A DNA stretch of 9,084 bases from Actinomycetota bacterium (GCA_023475715.1 JAMCVO010000621.1:1-9084); one strand, 5' to 3'; numbered from the stretch's first letter, positions 1 to 6,918 are shown. Translations and numbers: made by a program. The notes: generated from the letters alone by a model not told the origin.

Positions 1-1
1 A

Positions 2-316
2 CTTGTTGTTCCAGATCTGTTTTTTTACGAAGTATTGAATATATTGCTTGTTAAAACAAATTTTGATTTACAGGATACACAATTATCACTTGATAAGCTG
101 ATTAAGTTGAATATGGATATCATACACCCGGATGAAAAAGTAATGTTTTCTGCATTAAATATATCCAAGAGTATAAATCTGACATTTTATGATTCTTTAT
201 ATTTATCTATTGCACAAAATTTTAATGCTATGTTAGTGACGGATGATAAGAAAATATTGCAGAATAAAAATACTTATGCTTTTATTAGAAATCTTGAAGA
301 ATTAATGGGGATGTAG
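2..316 (+). CDS. PIN-domain ribonuclease (VapC-like toxin), 5' end missing
   Basis: The reading frame is already open at the left edge (LVVPDLFFYEVLN...), so the gene starts outside the window and the TTG at 35 is not its real start. PIN domains are small Mg-dependent ribonucleases, commonly the toxin half of VapBC toxin-antitoxin pairs. What can be seen is the typical second acidic residue in YEVLN, the third-acid motif FYDSLYLSIA and the closing VTDDKKI strand. The first Asp would lie upstream of the window. The C-terminus is complete, and the TAG stop (314-316) falls inside the tRNA-Ala gene that begins at 307, so the two genes overlap by 10 bases. Whether an antitoxin gene lies upstream cannot be seen. 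The PIN assignment is fairly secure; the toxin role is inferred. Confidence 0.8.
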   Translation, partial: LVVPDLFFYEVLNILLVKTNFDLQDTQLSLDKLIKLNMDIIHPDEKVMFSALNISKSINLTFYDSLYLSIAQNFNAMLVTDDKKILQNKNTYAFIRNLEELMGM

Positions 317-381
317 TTCAGTGGGAGAACGCTTGTCTGGCAGACAAGAGGTCGGCGGTTCGAATCCGCTCATCTCCACCA
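307..381 (+). tRNA. tRNA-Ala (anticodon GGC)
   Basis: A full 75-nt cloverleaf can be folded by eye. The acceptor stem is GGGGATG/CATCTCC, the D arm GTTC/GAAC, the anticodon stem CTTGT/ACAAG with loop CTGGCAG, the variable loop is 5 nt, and the T arm is GGCGG-TTCGAAT-CCGCT. The 3' ACCA is encoded. The anticodon is GGC, reading Ala GCC and GCU codons. The acceptor stem carries the G3:U70 wobble pair, the classic alanyl-tRNA synthetase identity element. The 3' half closely resembles E. coli tRNA-Ala(GGC). The first ten bases also encode the end of the PIN-domain protein. Confidence 0.97.
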
Positions 382-399
382 AATTGAACTATGAAAAAT

Positions 400-431
400 T
401 TCGATTTAATGATGATTCATCATTAATCGAA
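400..431. repeat. Imperfect inverted repeat, 14-bp arms
   Basis: TCGATTTAATGATG (401-414) pairs with CATCATTAATCGA (418-430) around a 3-base ATT loop. One T is bulged, and T400-A431 adds a closing pair. No T-run follows on the + strand. On the - strand the hairpin would be followed by the run in AATTTTTCAT, so it could terminate leftward transcription. It could equally be an RNA processing structure behind the tRNA or a protein-binding dyad. Confidence 0.4.
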
Positions 432-449
432 CGTAAATAAAAAATCCTC

Positions 450-478
450 GATTTGCTAGCTCTACCAAATCATTTTTC
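450..478 (+). terminator. Weak Rho-independent terminator candidate after tRNA-Ala
   Basis: GATTTG (450-455) and CAAATC (466-471) form a 6-bp stem with a 10-nt loop, followed by ATTTTTCT. The stem is short and has only two G-C pairs, so termination efficiency is doubtful. An outer AATCCT/AGGATT pairing (443-448 with 486-491) encloses it. Confidence 0.3.
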
Positions 479-554
479 TAACAAAAGGATTCCATATAGC
501 CCGAAAACGTTATATACTTATTAAATATATTTTAGGAAGTAAACATAATTACTA

Positions 555-583
555 TTGACTATCCTTATCATTAATTATAATAT
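555..583 (+). promoter_or_regulatory. Sigma70-type promoter upstream of the isomerase-like gene
   Basis: TTGACT (555-560) matches five of six positions of the -35 consensus. The -10 can be read as TAATAT (578-583) with a 17-nt spacer, or as a perfect TATAAT (576-581) with a 15-nt spacer. The start of transcription would lie near 590, leaving a leader of about 125 nt before the ATG at 714. It is the only strong promoter seen upstream of the 714-6855 gene set. Confidence 0.6.
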
Positions 584-629
584 TTAAAAAGTATCCTAAA
601 TCTTAATTAAAATAATGTAACTAAATAAA

Positions 630-663
630 CGGTTGCCGGTGTGTGGAGTTAATCGGCTATCCG
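630..663 (+). other. Short GC hairpin in the 5' leader
   Basis: Within an AT-rich leader, GCCG (635-638) pairs with CGGC (654-657), and CGG (630-632) pairs with CCG (661-663) across a TT/TAT internal loop. It is the most GC-rich patch of the leader. It does not match any riboswitch consensus I recognise, including cobalamin, SAM and THF classes. Confidence 0.25.
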
Positions 664-713
664 CCTTTCTTAAAAATAAATATAAAAAATAATGATAATG
701 AAAGTGATATTAA

Positions 714-2138
714 ATGCTTCAAAATAATCCAAAACTAGGCATTGTCTTTTTTGCGGCTAAATGGTTTGAAGAAGTCGTGCTGGGAGAAAAGGAGTCTGCA
801 AGAGAGTTCAATAAATTCATGAAAGAAGACACCGGAAAAATAAAAGAAAAGCTTCAGGAGGATTTTGAACTGGTGGATTATCCGCTGGTAACTTCTACTG
901 AAAAAGCGCGAGAAGTCTCAAAAGATTTGTTAGCTCAAGACATAGACTGCCTGCTTCTTATTTTCCCGGTATGGTCTGAGGATGAATATTTATTGTACTT
1001 CAGGGATATAATGAGTATCAGGCCCACAGTGCTTTGGGCATGTACTCCATATGTTAACGCACCGGCTAAGAGCGACATTATGACACTCTTCAGAAATTCA
1101 GGAATAGTCGGAACTTTTGAAGGTTTTGGTGTTTTAAAAAAAATGGGCTCAAAACCATTCCTTGTTTCAGGGTCTTATGATGAAAGGGAGCCTTACGAAA
1201 AAATCAGGAAGATAGGTTACACCGCCAGAGTTTTAAAGGAATTAAAAACTGTAAGATTGGGAGTTTTGCCATACAGAAATGAGCAGATGATTGTTACGTA
1301 TGTAGACGAATTCAGGCTTTACTCACAGCTGGGACCCGCTGTTGATTTCATATCGGTTCTTCAGTTAAAGAAATCGTCCAAAAACATGCCTGAGAGCGAG
1401 ATCCATAAATATGTTGAAGAAATAAAAACAAAATTTAAAATAGACCGCAGGATCACTGCTAAAAATTTATTCAATTCTGCACAAGCTGCTCTTGGTCTTC
1501 AGAAAATTATCGAAGATAGACAGCTTGACGGGCTTGCACTGAGTGATTTAAACAAGGAGCTTCATGAGGTTATGGGTCTTAGACCCTGTCTTTATCCTGA
1601 AAAACTGGCTCATTCTTCAAAAGTAGTAGGAAATGAAGGTGACCTGGGATGTACAACAGGAATGTTGATCCTCCAAAAATTAACGGGAAATCCTGTTATG
1701 TTTACTGAAATATTTAATTTTGACAGAAAAGATAACACCATTGTTGCAGGGCATGCCGGTCCTTCCAATTATTATCTGGCACAACAGGAAAGTGCTGTAA
1801 AGATTACTCCGGATTATGAACTGATGGATGCCAGATCCGGGATTTCAGGTGTATGGATGGAGTTTATAGGAAAACCTGGCAGAGTTACAATATTGAATTT
1901 AATTTGTACATTAGACAGCTTTCAATTTACAATCCTGGGAGGGCAGTCACTGGGTGGTAAAGTCAGGCTCGATGGTTATCCTCATTATCATGTGAAAATT
2001 GATCCTGAGATTAATAATTTTTTAGTTTCAAATGCTGAAAATGGCGTAAGCCACCATTGGGCAATAGTTAACGGAGATGTAAAAGATGAGCTCTGTTATC
2101 TTGCCGATATGTTGAATATCAAAAAAATCAAACTTTAA
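714..2138 (+). CDS. L-arabinose/L-fucose isomerase-fold protein
   Basis: The 474-aa product has the layout of the ketol isomerases that interconvert L-arabinose/L-ribulose or L-fucose/L-fuculose, and its length is close to AraA (about 500 aa). It opens with a Rossmann-like domain (LGIVFFAAKWFEE, then LLLIFPVW at 81-87). The C-terminal half carries the metal-site pattern: Glu308 in NEGD, Glu332 in TEIF, His347 in AGHAG and His447/448 in SHHW. The spacing is nearly that of the E. coli AraA ligands Glu306, Glu333, His350 and His450, so the active site looks intact. Substrate identity cannot be read from this; many family members in catabolic clusters are uncharacterised. An in-frame TAA directly upstream (711-713) forces a start at or after 714; the ribosome site is weak (GAAAGTG). 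It is the first gene after the promoter at 555-583, ahead of corrinoid methyltransferase genes. Confidence 0.82.
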   Translation: MLQNNPKLGIVFFAAKWFEEVVLGEKESAREFNKFMKEDTGKIKEKLQEDFELVDYPLVTSTEKAREVSKDLLAQDIDCLLLIFPVWSEDEYLLYFRDIMSIRPTVLWACTPYVNAPAKSDIMTLFRNSGIVGTFEGFGVLKKMGSKPFLVSGSYDEREPYEKIRKIGYTARVLKELKTVRLGVLPYRNEQMIVTYVDEFRLYSQLGPAVDFISVLQLKKSSKNMPESEIHKYVEEIKTKFKIDRRITAKNLFNSAQAALGLQKIIEDRQLDGLALSDLNKELHEVMGLRPCLYPEKLAHSSKVVGNEGDLGCTTGMLILQKLTGNPVMFTEIFNFDRKDNTIVAGHAGPSNYYLAQQESAVKITPDYELMDARSGISGVWMEFIGKPGRVTILNLICTLDSFQFTILGGQSLGGKVRLDGYPHYHVKIDPEINNFLVSNAENGVSHHWAIVNGDVKDELCYLADMLNIKKIKL

Positions 2139-2148
2139 TTTTTTTTTG

Positions 2149-2279
2149 CAATCGGACGCATCCAATCCGGCAAGGCCAAACGGTGGTTTCATTCTTACAT
2201 CGGATGACGTGATTTTAAAGGATGTAATTTTTGAAATATCTTTGCAAAGGTTAATGCCTGGGAAGAATATGGAGAATTT
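2149..2279 (+). pseudogene. C-terminal remnant of a URO-D-type methyltransferase, frameshifted
   Basis: The gap between the isomerase-like gene and the next ORF is not random. One frame reads NGGFILTSDDVILKDVIFE (about 2179-2235). Moving by one base at 2235 gives NIFAKVNAWEEYGEF (2235-2279). Joined, these match the usual end of the URO-D methyltransferase family (GG-F-hydrophobic, DVPFENI, then EYG) and resemble the C-terminus of the intact gene at 3559-4668. A lost A in an A-run (GAAAAT to GAAAT) would explain the shift. The N-terminal part of about 300 residues is absent, so this is a truncated, decayed copy left by deletion. The second half is in frame with the following ORF, without a stop between. 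Its GGAG (2271-2274) now serves as the Shine-Dalgarno for the ATG at 2280. Confidence 0.65.
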
Positions 2280-3479
2280 ATGGAAAATAACAGCAACAAC
2301 TTAAAAGAGAGCCCGAAAGAAGTTTTTATGAAAACCATAAATTTAAAGAAGGCTGAAAGATATCCTGTTGCCGTTCACTGGTGGGGTCTTTACAAGTACG
2401 AGTCTGCAGGCCTGGACTATAAAAGGGATGCGTGGCGTGAAGCCGGCAAAATGAGCGAAATATACAGCCAATTTTATGAAAAATTTAAACCTGACTGGTT
2501 CCACCTGCACATCGGTACTCCATCCTATTTTGAAGACTCTCAAGTAATTGAAAAGAAAGAAAAATCCTATTTGATAATCGATCCTTCCAAAAAAGATATT
2601 AAAAAATCAGACAAGTATTTTTCTGTAAATACCGGTGCTGATGAAGAAATTGTTGATTTTCCTGATTACTTGTTAGGGTCAAGAAGCTATAGGCCAAAAA
2701 TAAAACTCGAAAGTAAAAAAAGAATAGATGAGTATATCAAAGAATATGTACATATGGACACAGAATTGATTGCTCAGCTTGGTTATACGGACCATGTGAA
2801 AATAATATCGGATCGATACGGCAGTGAAATTTTTATAGGGGTTCATATCCCATCTGCAATCTGTGAAATATTTGATCCTAAAATCTGATCGACAGGTTTT
2901 GAGCAAGGTTTGCTTGCCTTTCATGATTGGCCGGAAGGGATGCGATATCTGATGGAGAGATGTTATGAGGAGCAGCTTGAGTGGGTGAAAGCTTATGCCC
3001 GGGCAGGGGCTCATGCTTATATAATATCCGAAAGCTATATTTCTCCTGATATTGTAAATCCTCAAATTTACAGGGGTTTCATGAAAGATATACATGCTGA
3101 TTATTTTGGTGAAATCAAAAAAATGGGCCTGGTTCCCATCTGCATGTTTTGGGGTGATATAAATCCGATCCTGCCTGATCTGCTTGAAATAAATGCAAGC
3201 GCACTGATGTTTGAGGAAAGCAAGAAAGATTTTATTCTGGATATAAAAAAAATCAGGGGAAAGATCGGAGAAAGAATTTGTGTTTTTGGCAATATTGATT
3301 CTATAAGTCTGCTTCATTCCGGTACTCCGGAAGATATAAGAAAAGAAGTCGAAATGCAACTGGATGGGGCAAATAATAATTTCATAACCTGTAACGGAAG
3401 CCCGATAACATCCGGGACCCCATCGGAAAATATTATGGCGATGGTAGAGGCCGGCAGAAAAGGACCAACGGCATATTAG
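2280..3479 (+). pseudogene. URO-D-type corrinoid methyltransferase interrupted by in-frame UGA
   Basis: Two open stretches (2280-2885 and 2889-3476) lie in the same frame, separated only by TGA at 2886-2888 (codon 203 of 399). Together they give one full-length URO-D family protein. Its features are an N-terminus SPKEVFMKTINLKKAERYPV like the usual start of this family, YIISESYISPDIVNPQIY (247-264), VFGNIDS (335-341), HSGTPEDI (346-353) and the C-terminal CNGSP-(x)5-TPSENIMAM. The histidine of the family's zinc-ligand H-x-C motif is not seen; the corresponding stretch reads PICMFWGD (286-293). Alignment by eye to the neighbour at 3559 places the UGA opposite Tyr in KYLRG, so an ancestral TGG (Trp) is likely. 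As written the gene is broken, and the 3' half starting at TTG 2910 has no good ribosome site. Alternatives are a sequencing error or selenocysteine recoding. The start at ATG 2280 is chosen for GGAG five bases upstream. Confidence 0.7.
2903..2917 (+). other. Hairpin just downstream of the in-frame UGA
   Basis: GCAAG (2903-2907) and CTTGC (2913-2917) form a perfect 5-bp stem with loop GTTTG. The loop begins about 20 nt after the UGA. A bacterial SECIS element is a stem-loop at roughly this distance with a G early in the loop, so the geometry is loosely compatible. Such small hairpins also arise by chance in coding sequence. I do not claim a SECIS. Confidence 0.25.
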
Positions 3480-3558
3480 GTAAATATTTTAAAAAATTAA
3501 CAATAATAAACCGATCAGATTTTAGGATTTTAGAAATTCTATTAAAAGGTAATATTTT

Positions 3559-4668
3559 ATGGGCTTAACATCAAAAGAGAGAATGCAAATTGCGATGGAG
3601 CATAAAGAACCTGACATGGTTCCTTTTCAGGCAACTTTTGTTCCTGAAGTTGATAAGATCCTGAGAAAGAGATATGCAAAAGAAATAGAAGGGATAAAGG
3701 GTAAAAAAGAAGAAAAATATCAGGGAATGAGCGAACTTGATATATTATTCGGCCATGACATGCTTCTCTTGACTTATGGTTTGTCGACAGGGTATTACAG
3801 GGATACAAATGCCGGTACTTATATTGATGAATGGGGTATTACCTGGAAAAAAATTCCATACAAAACTATTAATGGTGACGGATATTATACGGAAATAGTA
3901 AAGTTTCCTCTGGCTGATGACAGTAAGATAGACAGCTACATACCACCCGATCCTGATAAGGAAGATATGGGATATGCCGAAGAAGTAATAAAAAATTACG
4001 GAAGGGACCATTATATCTGCGGGATAATAGACTGTTCAATATTTGAGGCTCTTAAATACCTTAGGGGTATAACACAAAGCTTAATTGATATTGTGGCAAA
4101 CAAAGATATTGCCCATAAAATAATGGATATTTCAATTGATTATCATCTCAAGCTTGGACTTAAGCTAATTGACAGAGGGGTTGATCTGCTCTGGCTTGCA
4201 GACGATATCGGAGGCGAGCATAAGCTTCTGATATCACCTCAGGTTTTCAGGGAGATGATAAAACCTAAAATGGGTTACATGATCGGAGAACTTAAGAAGA
4301 AAAATAAGAATATAAAAGTCGCCTTTCACAGTGACGGCTACATCGTGCCTGTTATTGATGATTTGATAGAGATTGGTGTAGATTTGCTGAACCCCATTCA
4401 GCCCGAATCCATGGATCCTTCTTTCATTAAAGAGAGATATGGAAAGGAAATTTGTTTGTGGGGGACGGTAAGTACCCAGCAGACCCTGCCGTTTGGAACT
4501 CCGGAGGATGTTGAGAATGAAATAAGGCAAAGAATTAAAACATGCGGTCCAGGCGGTGGGTTTCTGCTTGCACCAACACACAACATACAGCTGGATGTAC
4601 CGTTTGAAAATATTCAGGCATTCTACAATGCCATAAAAAAATATAGGAATTATCCGATAAAAATATAA
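3559..4668 (+). CDS. URO-D-type corrinoid-dependent methyltransferase (MtaA/MtbA-like fold)
   Basis: This intact 369-aa protein belongs to the uroporphyrinogen-decarboxylase-like family, whose TIM-barrel members include methyltransferases such as MtaA and MtbA that move methyl groups to or from corrinoid proteins. Visible landmarks are the N-terminal SKERMQIAMEHKEPDMVPF, LWLADDIGG (211-219), FHSDG (256-260), LWGTVSTQ (300-307), FGTPEDV (312-318) and GGGFLLAPTHNIQLDVPFEN (332-351). The corridor that in MtaA/MtbA supplies zinc ligands as H-x-C-G here reads H257-S-D-G, so His is kept and Cys is replaced by Asp. It therefore may bind metal differently or act on a different methyl donor. AAAGG (3545-3549) precedes the ATG by 9 nt. 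The corrinoid protein gene follows after 20 bases, which argues for co-expression and partnership. A true haem-pathway HemE role is unlikely given this context. Confidence 0.85.
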   Translation: MGLTSKERMQIAMEHKEPDMVPFQATFVPEVDKILRKRYAKEIEGIKGKKEEKYQGMSELDILFGHDMLLLTYGLSTGYYRDTNAGTYIDEWGITWKKIPYKTINGDGYYTEIVKFPLADDSKIDSYIPPDPDKEDMGYAEEVIKNYGRDHYICGIIDCSIFEALKYLRGITQSLIDIVANKDIAHKIMDISIDYHLKLGLKLIDRGVDLLWLADDIGGEHKLLISPQVFREMIKPKMGYMIGELKKKNKNIKVAFHSDGYIVPVIDDLIEIGVDLLNPIQPESMDPSFIKERYGKEICLWGTVSTQQTLPFGTPEDVENEIRQRIKTCGPGGGFLLAPTHNIQLDVPFENIQAFYNAIKKYRNYPIKI

Positions 4669-4688
4669 ATATTTTGCAGGAGAGAATT

Positions 4689-5339
4689 ATGAGCGCAGAG
4701 GAAATTATAAAACAGTTGTATGAAAATATCCTTTCCGGTGATTTTGAGCTTATGGGAGCAATAGCGGTAAAAGCTGTTGAAGAAAATATTGACCCGCTTA
4801 CAATCATAAACGGAACCCTGGTGCCAGCCATAGAGCTGGTGGGTGATAAGTTCAGTAAAAAGGAATATTTTCTTCCGGATCTGATGCGAAGTGCAAATGC
4901 TATGAAAATTGCGATTGAAGTTTTTGAAAAAGAGATAAAAACGAAAGGTATCCAACGAAAAACCATGGGGAAAGTTGTAATAGGAACGGTAAAAGGGGAC
5001 ATACATGAGATAGGCAAATCAATAGTTTCATCGCTTCTTACTGCAAAAGGCTTTGAAGTAGTGGATCTTGGGGTTGATGTGGATTCAGAAACCTTTATTA
5101 AAAATATTATTAATGAGAAAGCAGACATACTTGGTTTGTCTGCTCTTCTGCCGATTACCATGCCGTATCAGGGAAAAGTCATTGAGGATTTGAAGGTAAA
5201 AAATCTCAGAAACAAGGTTAAGGTTATAGTTGGCGGGTCGCCAGTAACTCAGGAACATGCTGACAGAATAGGTGCCGACGGTTATGCTGATAATGCAGTA
5301 TCAGCCGTAAAACTTGCTCAAAAATTAATGCAGGGATAA
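4689..5339 (+). CDS. Corrinoid (B12-binding) methyl-carrier protein
   Basis: This 216-aa cytoplasmic corrinoid protein is of the MtaC/MtbC/MttC type, carrying the methyl group between partner methyltransferases on its cobalt. Residues 1 to about 90 form the helical cap domain (NGTLVPAIELVGDKFSKKEYFLPDLM). Residues about 94-216 form the Rossmann-like B12 domain with the signature D104-x-H106-x-x-G109, in which His106 is the expected lower axial cobalt ligand. SALLP (151-155) and the GG of VGGSP (181-185) complete the nucleotide-tail pocket. I place the start at ATG 4689, because AGGAG (4678-4682) lies 6 nt upstream; a TTG at 4674 in the same frame would leave no ribosome site. It lies 20 bases behind the URO-D-type gene and 40 bases ahead of the MttB-type gene, so it is probably their shared carrier. 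Confidence 0.93.
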   Translation: MSAEEIIKQLYENILSGDFELMGAIAVKAVEENIDPLTIINGTLVPAIELVGDKFSKKEYFLPDLMRSANAMKIAIEVFEKEIKTKGIQRKTMGKVVIGTVKGDIHEIGKSIVSSLLTAKGFEVVDLGVDVDSETFIKNIINEKADILGLSALLPITMPYQGKVIEDLKVKNLRNKVKVIVGGSPVTQEHADRIGADGYADNAVSAVKLAQKLMQG

Positions 5340-5379
5340 TTTTCTAAAAGTTTTAAATTAAATTATTTTGGAGGTTATT

Positions 5380-6855
5380 ATGCCGATCAGAGGATTAAAA
5401 GGCGGAGTATTAAAATTTTTAAAGGGAGAAGACCTTGATTCGATTCATTACGCCACTCTTGAAGTTCTCGGTGAAATAGGAATAAAAATGGAATACAAGC
5501 CGGCACTTGAGATATTCGGAAGCTTTGGGGCTGAAGTTGATTTTGCAAACAGTGTAGTAAAAATTGATGAACATCTGTTAAAAAAAGCTCTATTGACTGC
5601 TCCTTCCAGGTTTACTCTGTACGGGAAGAATGAAAATTTTGATGTGAAAGTAGATCCTGAAAGAGTTTATACGATTGGCGGCTCATCAGCTCTGAATGTT
5701 CTTGACCTTGGAGGAAATTACAGGCCTGCCGTTTTTGATGACCTGATTAAATTTACTATACTTCTTGATAAGCTTGAGCATCTGCATATCATGCATGCCA
5801 TAGTAATTCCTTCTGATCTTGAAGAATATGGTGTAGACAGAATGCTTTTTGCCGGAACTTTTCCCTATACTACAAGAAATTATTATTCCCAGTCGCAGAC
5901 TGGTGCGGACGGGGTGCAGGATCAGATAAAAATGGCAGCGGTTTTTCAGGGAAGCGAAAATGCCGTTAAAAAAAATCCAATGTTTACAGAGGTTGTATGC
6001 ATGGTCAGCCCGCTGCAGCATGAAAAGATCAATAGTGAAGTTTTGATAGAATCAGCAAAGAATCGTATTCCTGTTTATGTTGAAGTTGATTCCATGCCCG
6101 GCGGTACGACACCGGCTCCGATTGCCGGAACTCTTGTTGAGCAGAACGCAAACGTACTTGCAGGTATTGTTCTTGCACAACTTGTAAACCCAGGTACACC
6201 CTGCATCTATTCGATAGCTTCAGGGCTGATGGATATGACCACAGGAAGTTATGCCGGTGCGGCACCGGAGACGAACCTTCTTCATTGCGCCACTGCTCAG
6301 GTTGCTCATTATTATAACCTCCCGTTCCAGGGCGGAACAGGAATAGATGCAAAAATCCCTGATGCACAGGCAGGTTATGAGAGAGCCATGCAGGTTTTAA
6401 GCAACGCACTTGCCGGAACTAATTTTATTCATCTGTCTTTTGGTCTGATGGAAATGATGCTTACGGCATGTTATGAGCAATGTGTTATTGACAATGAGAT
6501 AATGGGGGCAGCATTCAGAATGCTTAAAGGTATAGATGTCAATGACAATACATTATCGGTTGATCTGCTCAGGAAAGTGGGTCCAAGGAGTGCTAATTTT
6601 TTAATCTTTAAGGAAACATCTGAGTATGTAAGAAAAAACAACTGGGTTCCGCAAATTACAAACAGAGAGATCTGGAGTGCATGGAAAGCTGCCGGGGGCA
6701 AGAGCATGAGAGATTCCGCAGTTGATATGGCAAAAAAAATATTATCCGAAAATACCGAGCCTGCAATTTCAAAGGAACAGGCAGAAGAAATTTTAAAAAT
6801 GGCAAAATCTTTTCATGCAAAAGCTGTTCAAAAATTAAAAAATGAGAGTATATAG
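5380..6855 (+). CDS. MttB-family methyltransferase, non-pyrrolysine type
   Basis: The 491-aa product belongs to the trimethylamine-methyltransferase (MttB, COG5598) superfamily. It would transfer a methyl group from its substrate to the corrinoid protein encoded just upstream. Recognisable blocks are the N-terminus MPIRGLKGG, TIGGSSALNVLD (98-109), MPGGTTPAPIAGTLVEQNA (239-257), AGIVLAQLVNPGTP (261-274), LPFQGGTGIDAKIPDAQAGY (314-333) and GAAFRMLKGIDV (376-387). The gene is open from end to end without an internal UAG, so no pyrrolysine is used. Characterised Pyl-free relatives demethylate quaternary amines such as glycine betaine (MtgB), proline betaine (MtpB) and carnitine (MtcB); the substrate here is unknown. 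The start is ATG 5380 behind a perfect GGAGG (5370-5374); the upstream in-frame TTG at 5368 overlaps that site and is not used. The stop is TAG, followed one codon later by TGA, so amber readthrough would add almost nothing. Confidence 0.93.
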   Translation: MPIRGLKGGVLKFLKGEDLDSIHYATLEVLGEIGIKMEYKPALEIFGSFGAEVDFANSVVKIDEHLLKKALLTAPSRFTLYGKNENFDVKVDPERVYTIGGSSALNVLDLGGNYRPAVFDDLIKFTILLDKLEHLHIMHAIVIPSDLEEYGVDRMLFAGTFPYTTRNYYSQSQTGADGVQDQIKMAAVFQGSENAVKKNPMFTEVVCMVSPLQHEKINSEVLIESAKNRIPVYVEVDSMPGGTTPAPIAGTLVEQNANVLAGIVLAQLVNPGTPCIYSIASGLMDMTTGSYAGAAPETNLLHCATAQVAHYYNLPFQGGTGIDAKIPDAQAGYERAMQVLSNALAGTNFIHLSFGLMEMMLTACYEQCVIDNEIMGAAFRMLKGIDVNDNTLSVDLLRKVGPRSANFLIFKETSEYVRKNNWVPQITNREIWSAWKAAGGKSMRDSAVDMAKKILSENTEPAISKEQAEEILKMAKSFHAKAVQKLKNESI

Positions 6856-6875
6856 ACGTGAGCATATAAATAACC

Positions 6876-6897
6876 GGATAGATAATATGAACTATCC
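6876..6897. repeat. 6-bp inverted repeat downstream of the MttB-type gene
   Basis: GGATAG (6876-6881) and CTATCC (6892-6897) are perfect complements separated by 10 bases. It lies 20 bases after the MttB-type stop, directly before a second hairpin at 6900-6917. Together they may slow or end transcription of the upstream operon, but no T-run follows either one. Confidence 0.3.
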
Positions 6898-6899
6898 AA

Positions 6900-6917
6900 G
6901 AGTTGTGTTTACAACTC
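6900..6917. promoter_or_regulatory. 7-bp palindrome next to the ROK promoter, candidate operator
   Basis: GAGTTGT (6900-6906) and ACAACTC (6911-6917) are perfect inverted repeats around GTTT. The site ends one base before the -35 box of the following promoter. ROK repressors often control their own genes through palindromes of about this size, so autoregulation is a reasonable inference. The site could instead be a transcription attenuator after the upstream operon. No second copy was seen before 714 or 8302. Confidence 0.45.
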
Positions 6918-6918
6918 A

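Larger units (their letters stand above)
382..713. other. 332-base intergenic region between tRNA-Ala and the operon
   Basis: No credible gene is seen on either strand. The stretch is AT-rich and holds, in order, an imperfect dyad at 400-431, a weak terminator-like hairpin at 450-478, a sigma70-type promoter at 555-583 and a leader with a short GC hairpin at 630-663. No integrase, attachment-site repeat of the tRNA 3' end or insertion-sequence end was recognised. Confidence 0.6.

Noticed and set aside
382..713. Insertion-sequence or phage attachment scar next to the tRNA
   Set aside because: No repeat of the tRNA 3' end, terminal inverted repeats or integrase fragment was found in the stretch.
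2106..2147. Rho-independent terminator after the isomerase-like gene
   Set aside because: A run of nine T follows the stop and an A-run precedes it, but the only pairings are A-T stems or a 5-bp GATAT/ATATC inside the coding end. This is too weak to call.
2679..3359. Long reverse-strand open frame (226 codons)
   Set aside because: It is the antisense shadow of the split URO-D-type gene, with no recognisable domain, no ribosome site and biased composition.
3477..3479. TAG stop of the split URO-D gene as a pyrrolysine codon
   Set aside because: The preceding sequence already reaches the normal family C-terminus (TPSENIMAM plus a short tail), and the downstream bases encode nothing family-like before the next start.
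4535..5161. Reverse-strand open frame (208 codons) rich in Ser and Ile
   Set aside because: It lies opposite the URO-D and corrinoid protein genes, which have clear family signatures, and it looks like a translation artefact.
5368..5379. TTG 5368 as start of the MttB-type gene
   Set aside because: It overlaps the GGAGG ribosome site that serves ATG 5380, and the family N-terminus begins MP-G.
6853..6855. TAG at the end of the MttB-type gene as a pyrrolysine codon
   Set aside because: Pyrrolysine in MttB is internal. Here the protein is complete and readthrough would hit TGA one codon later.
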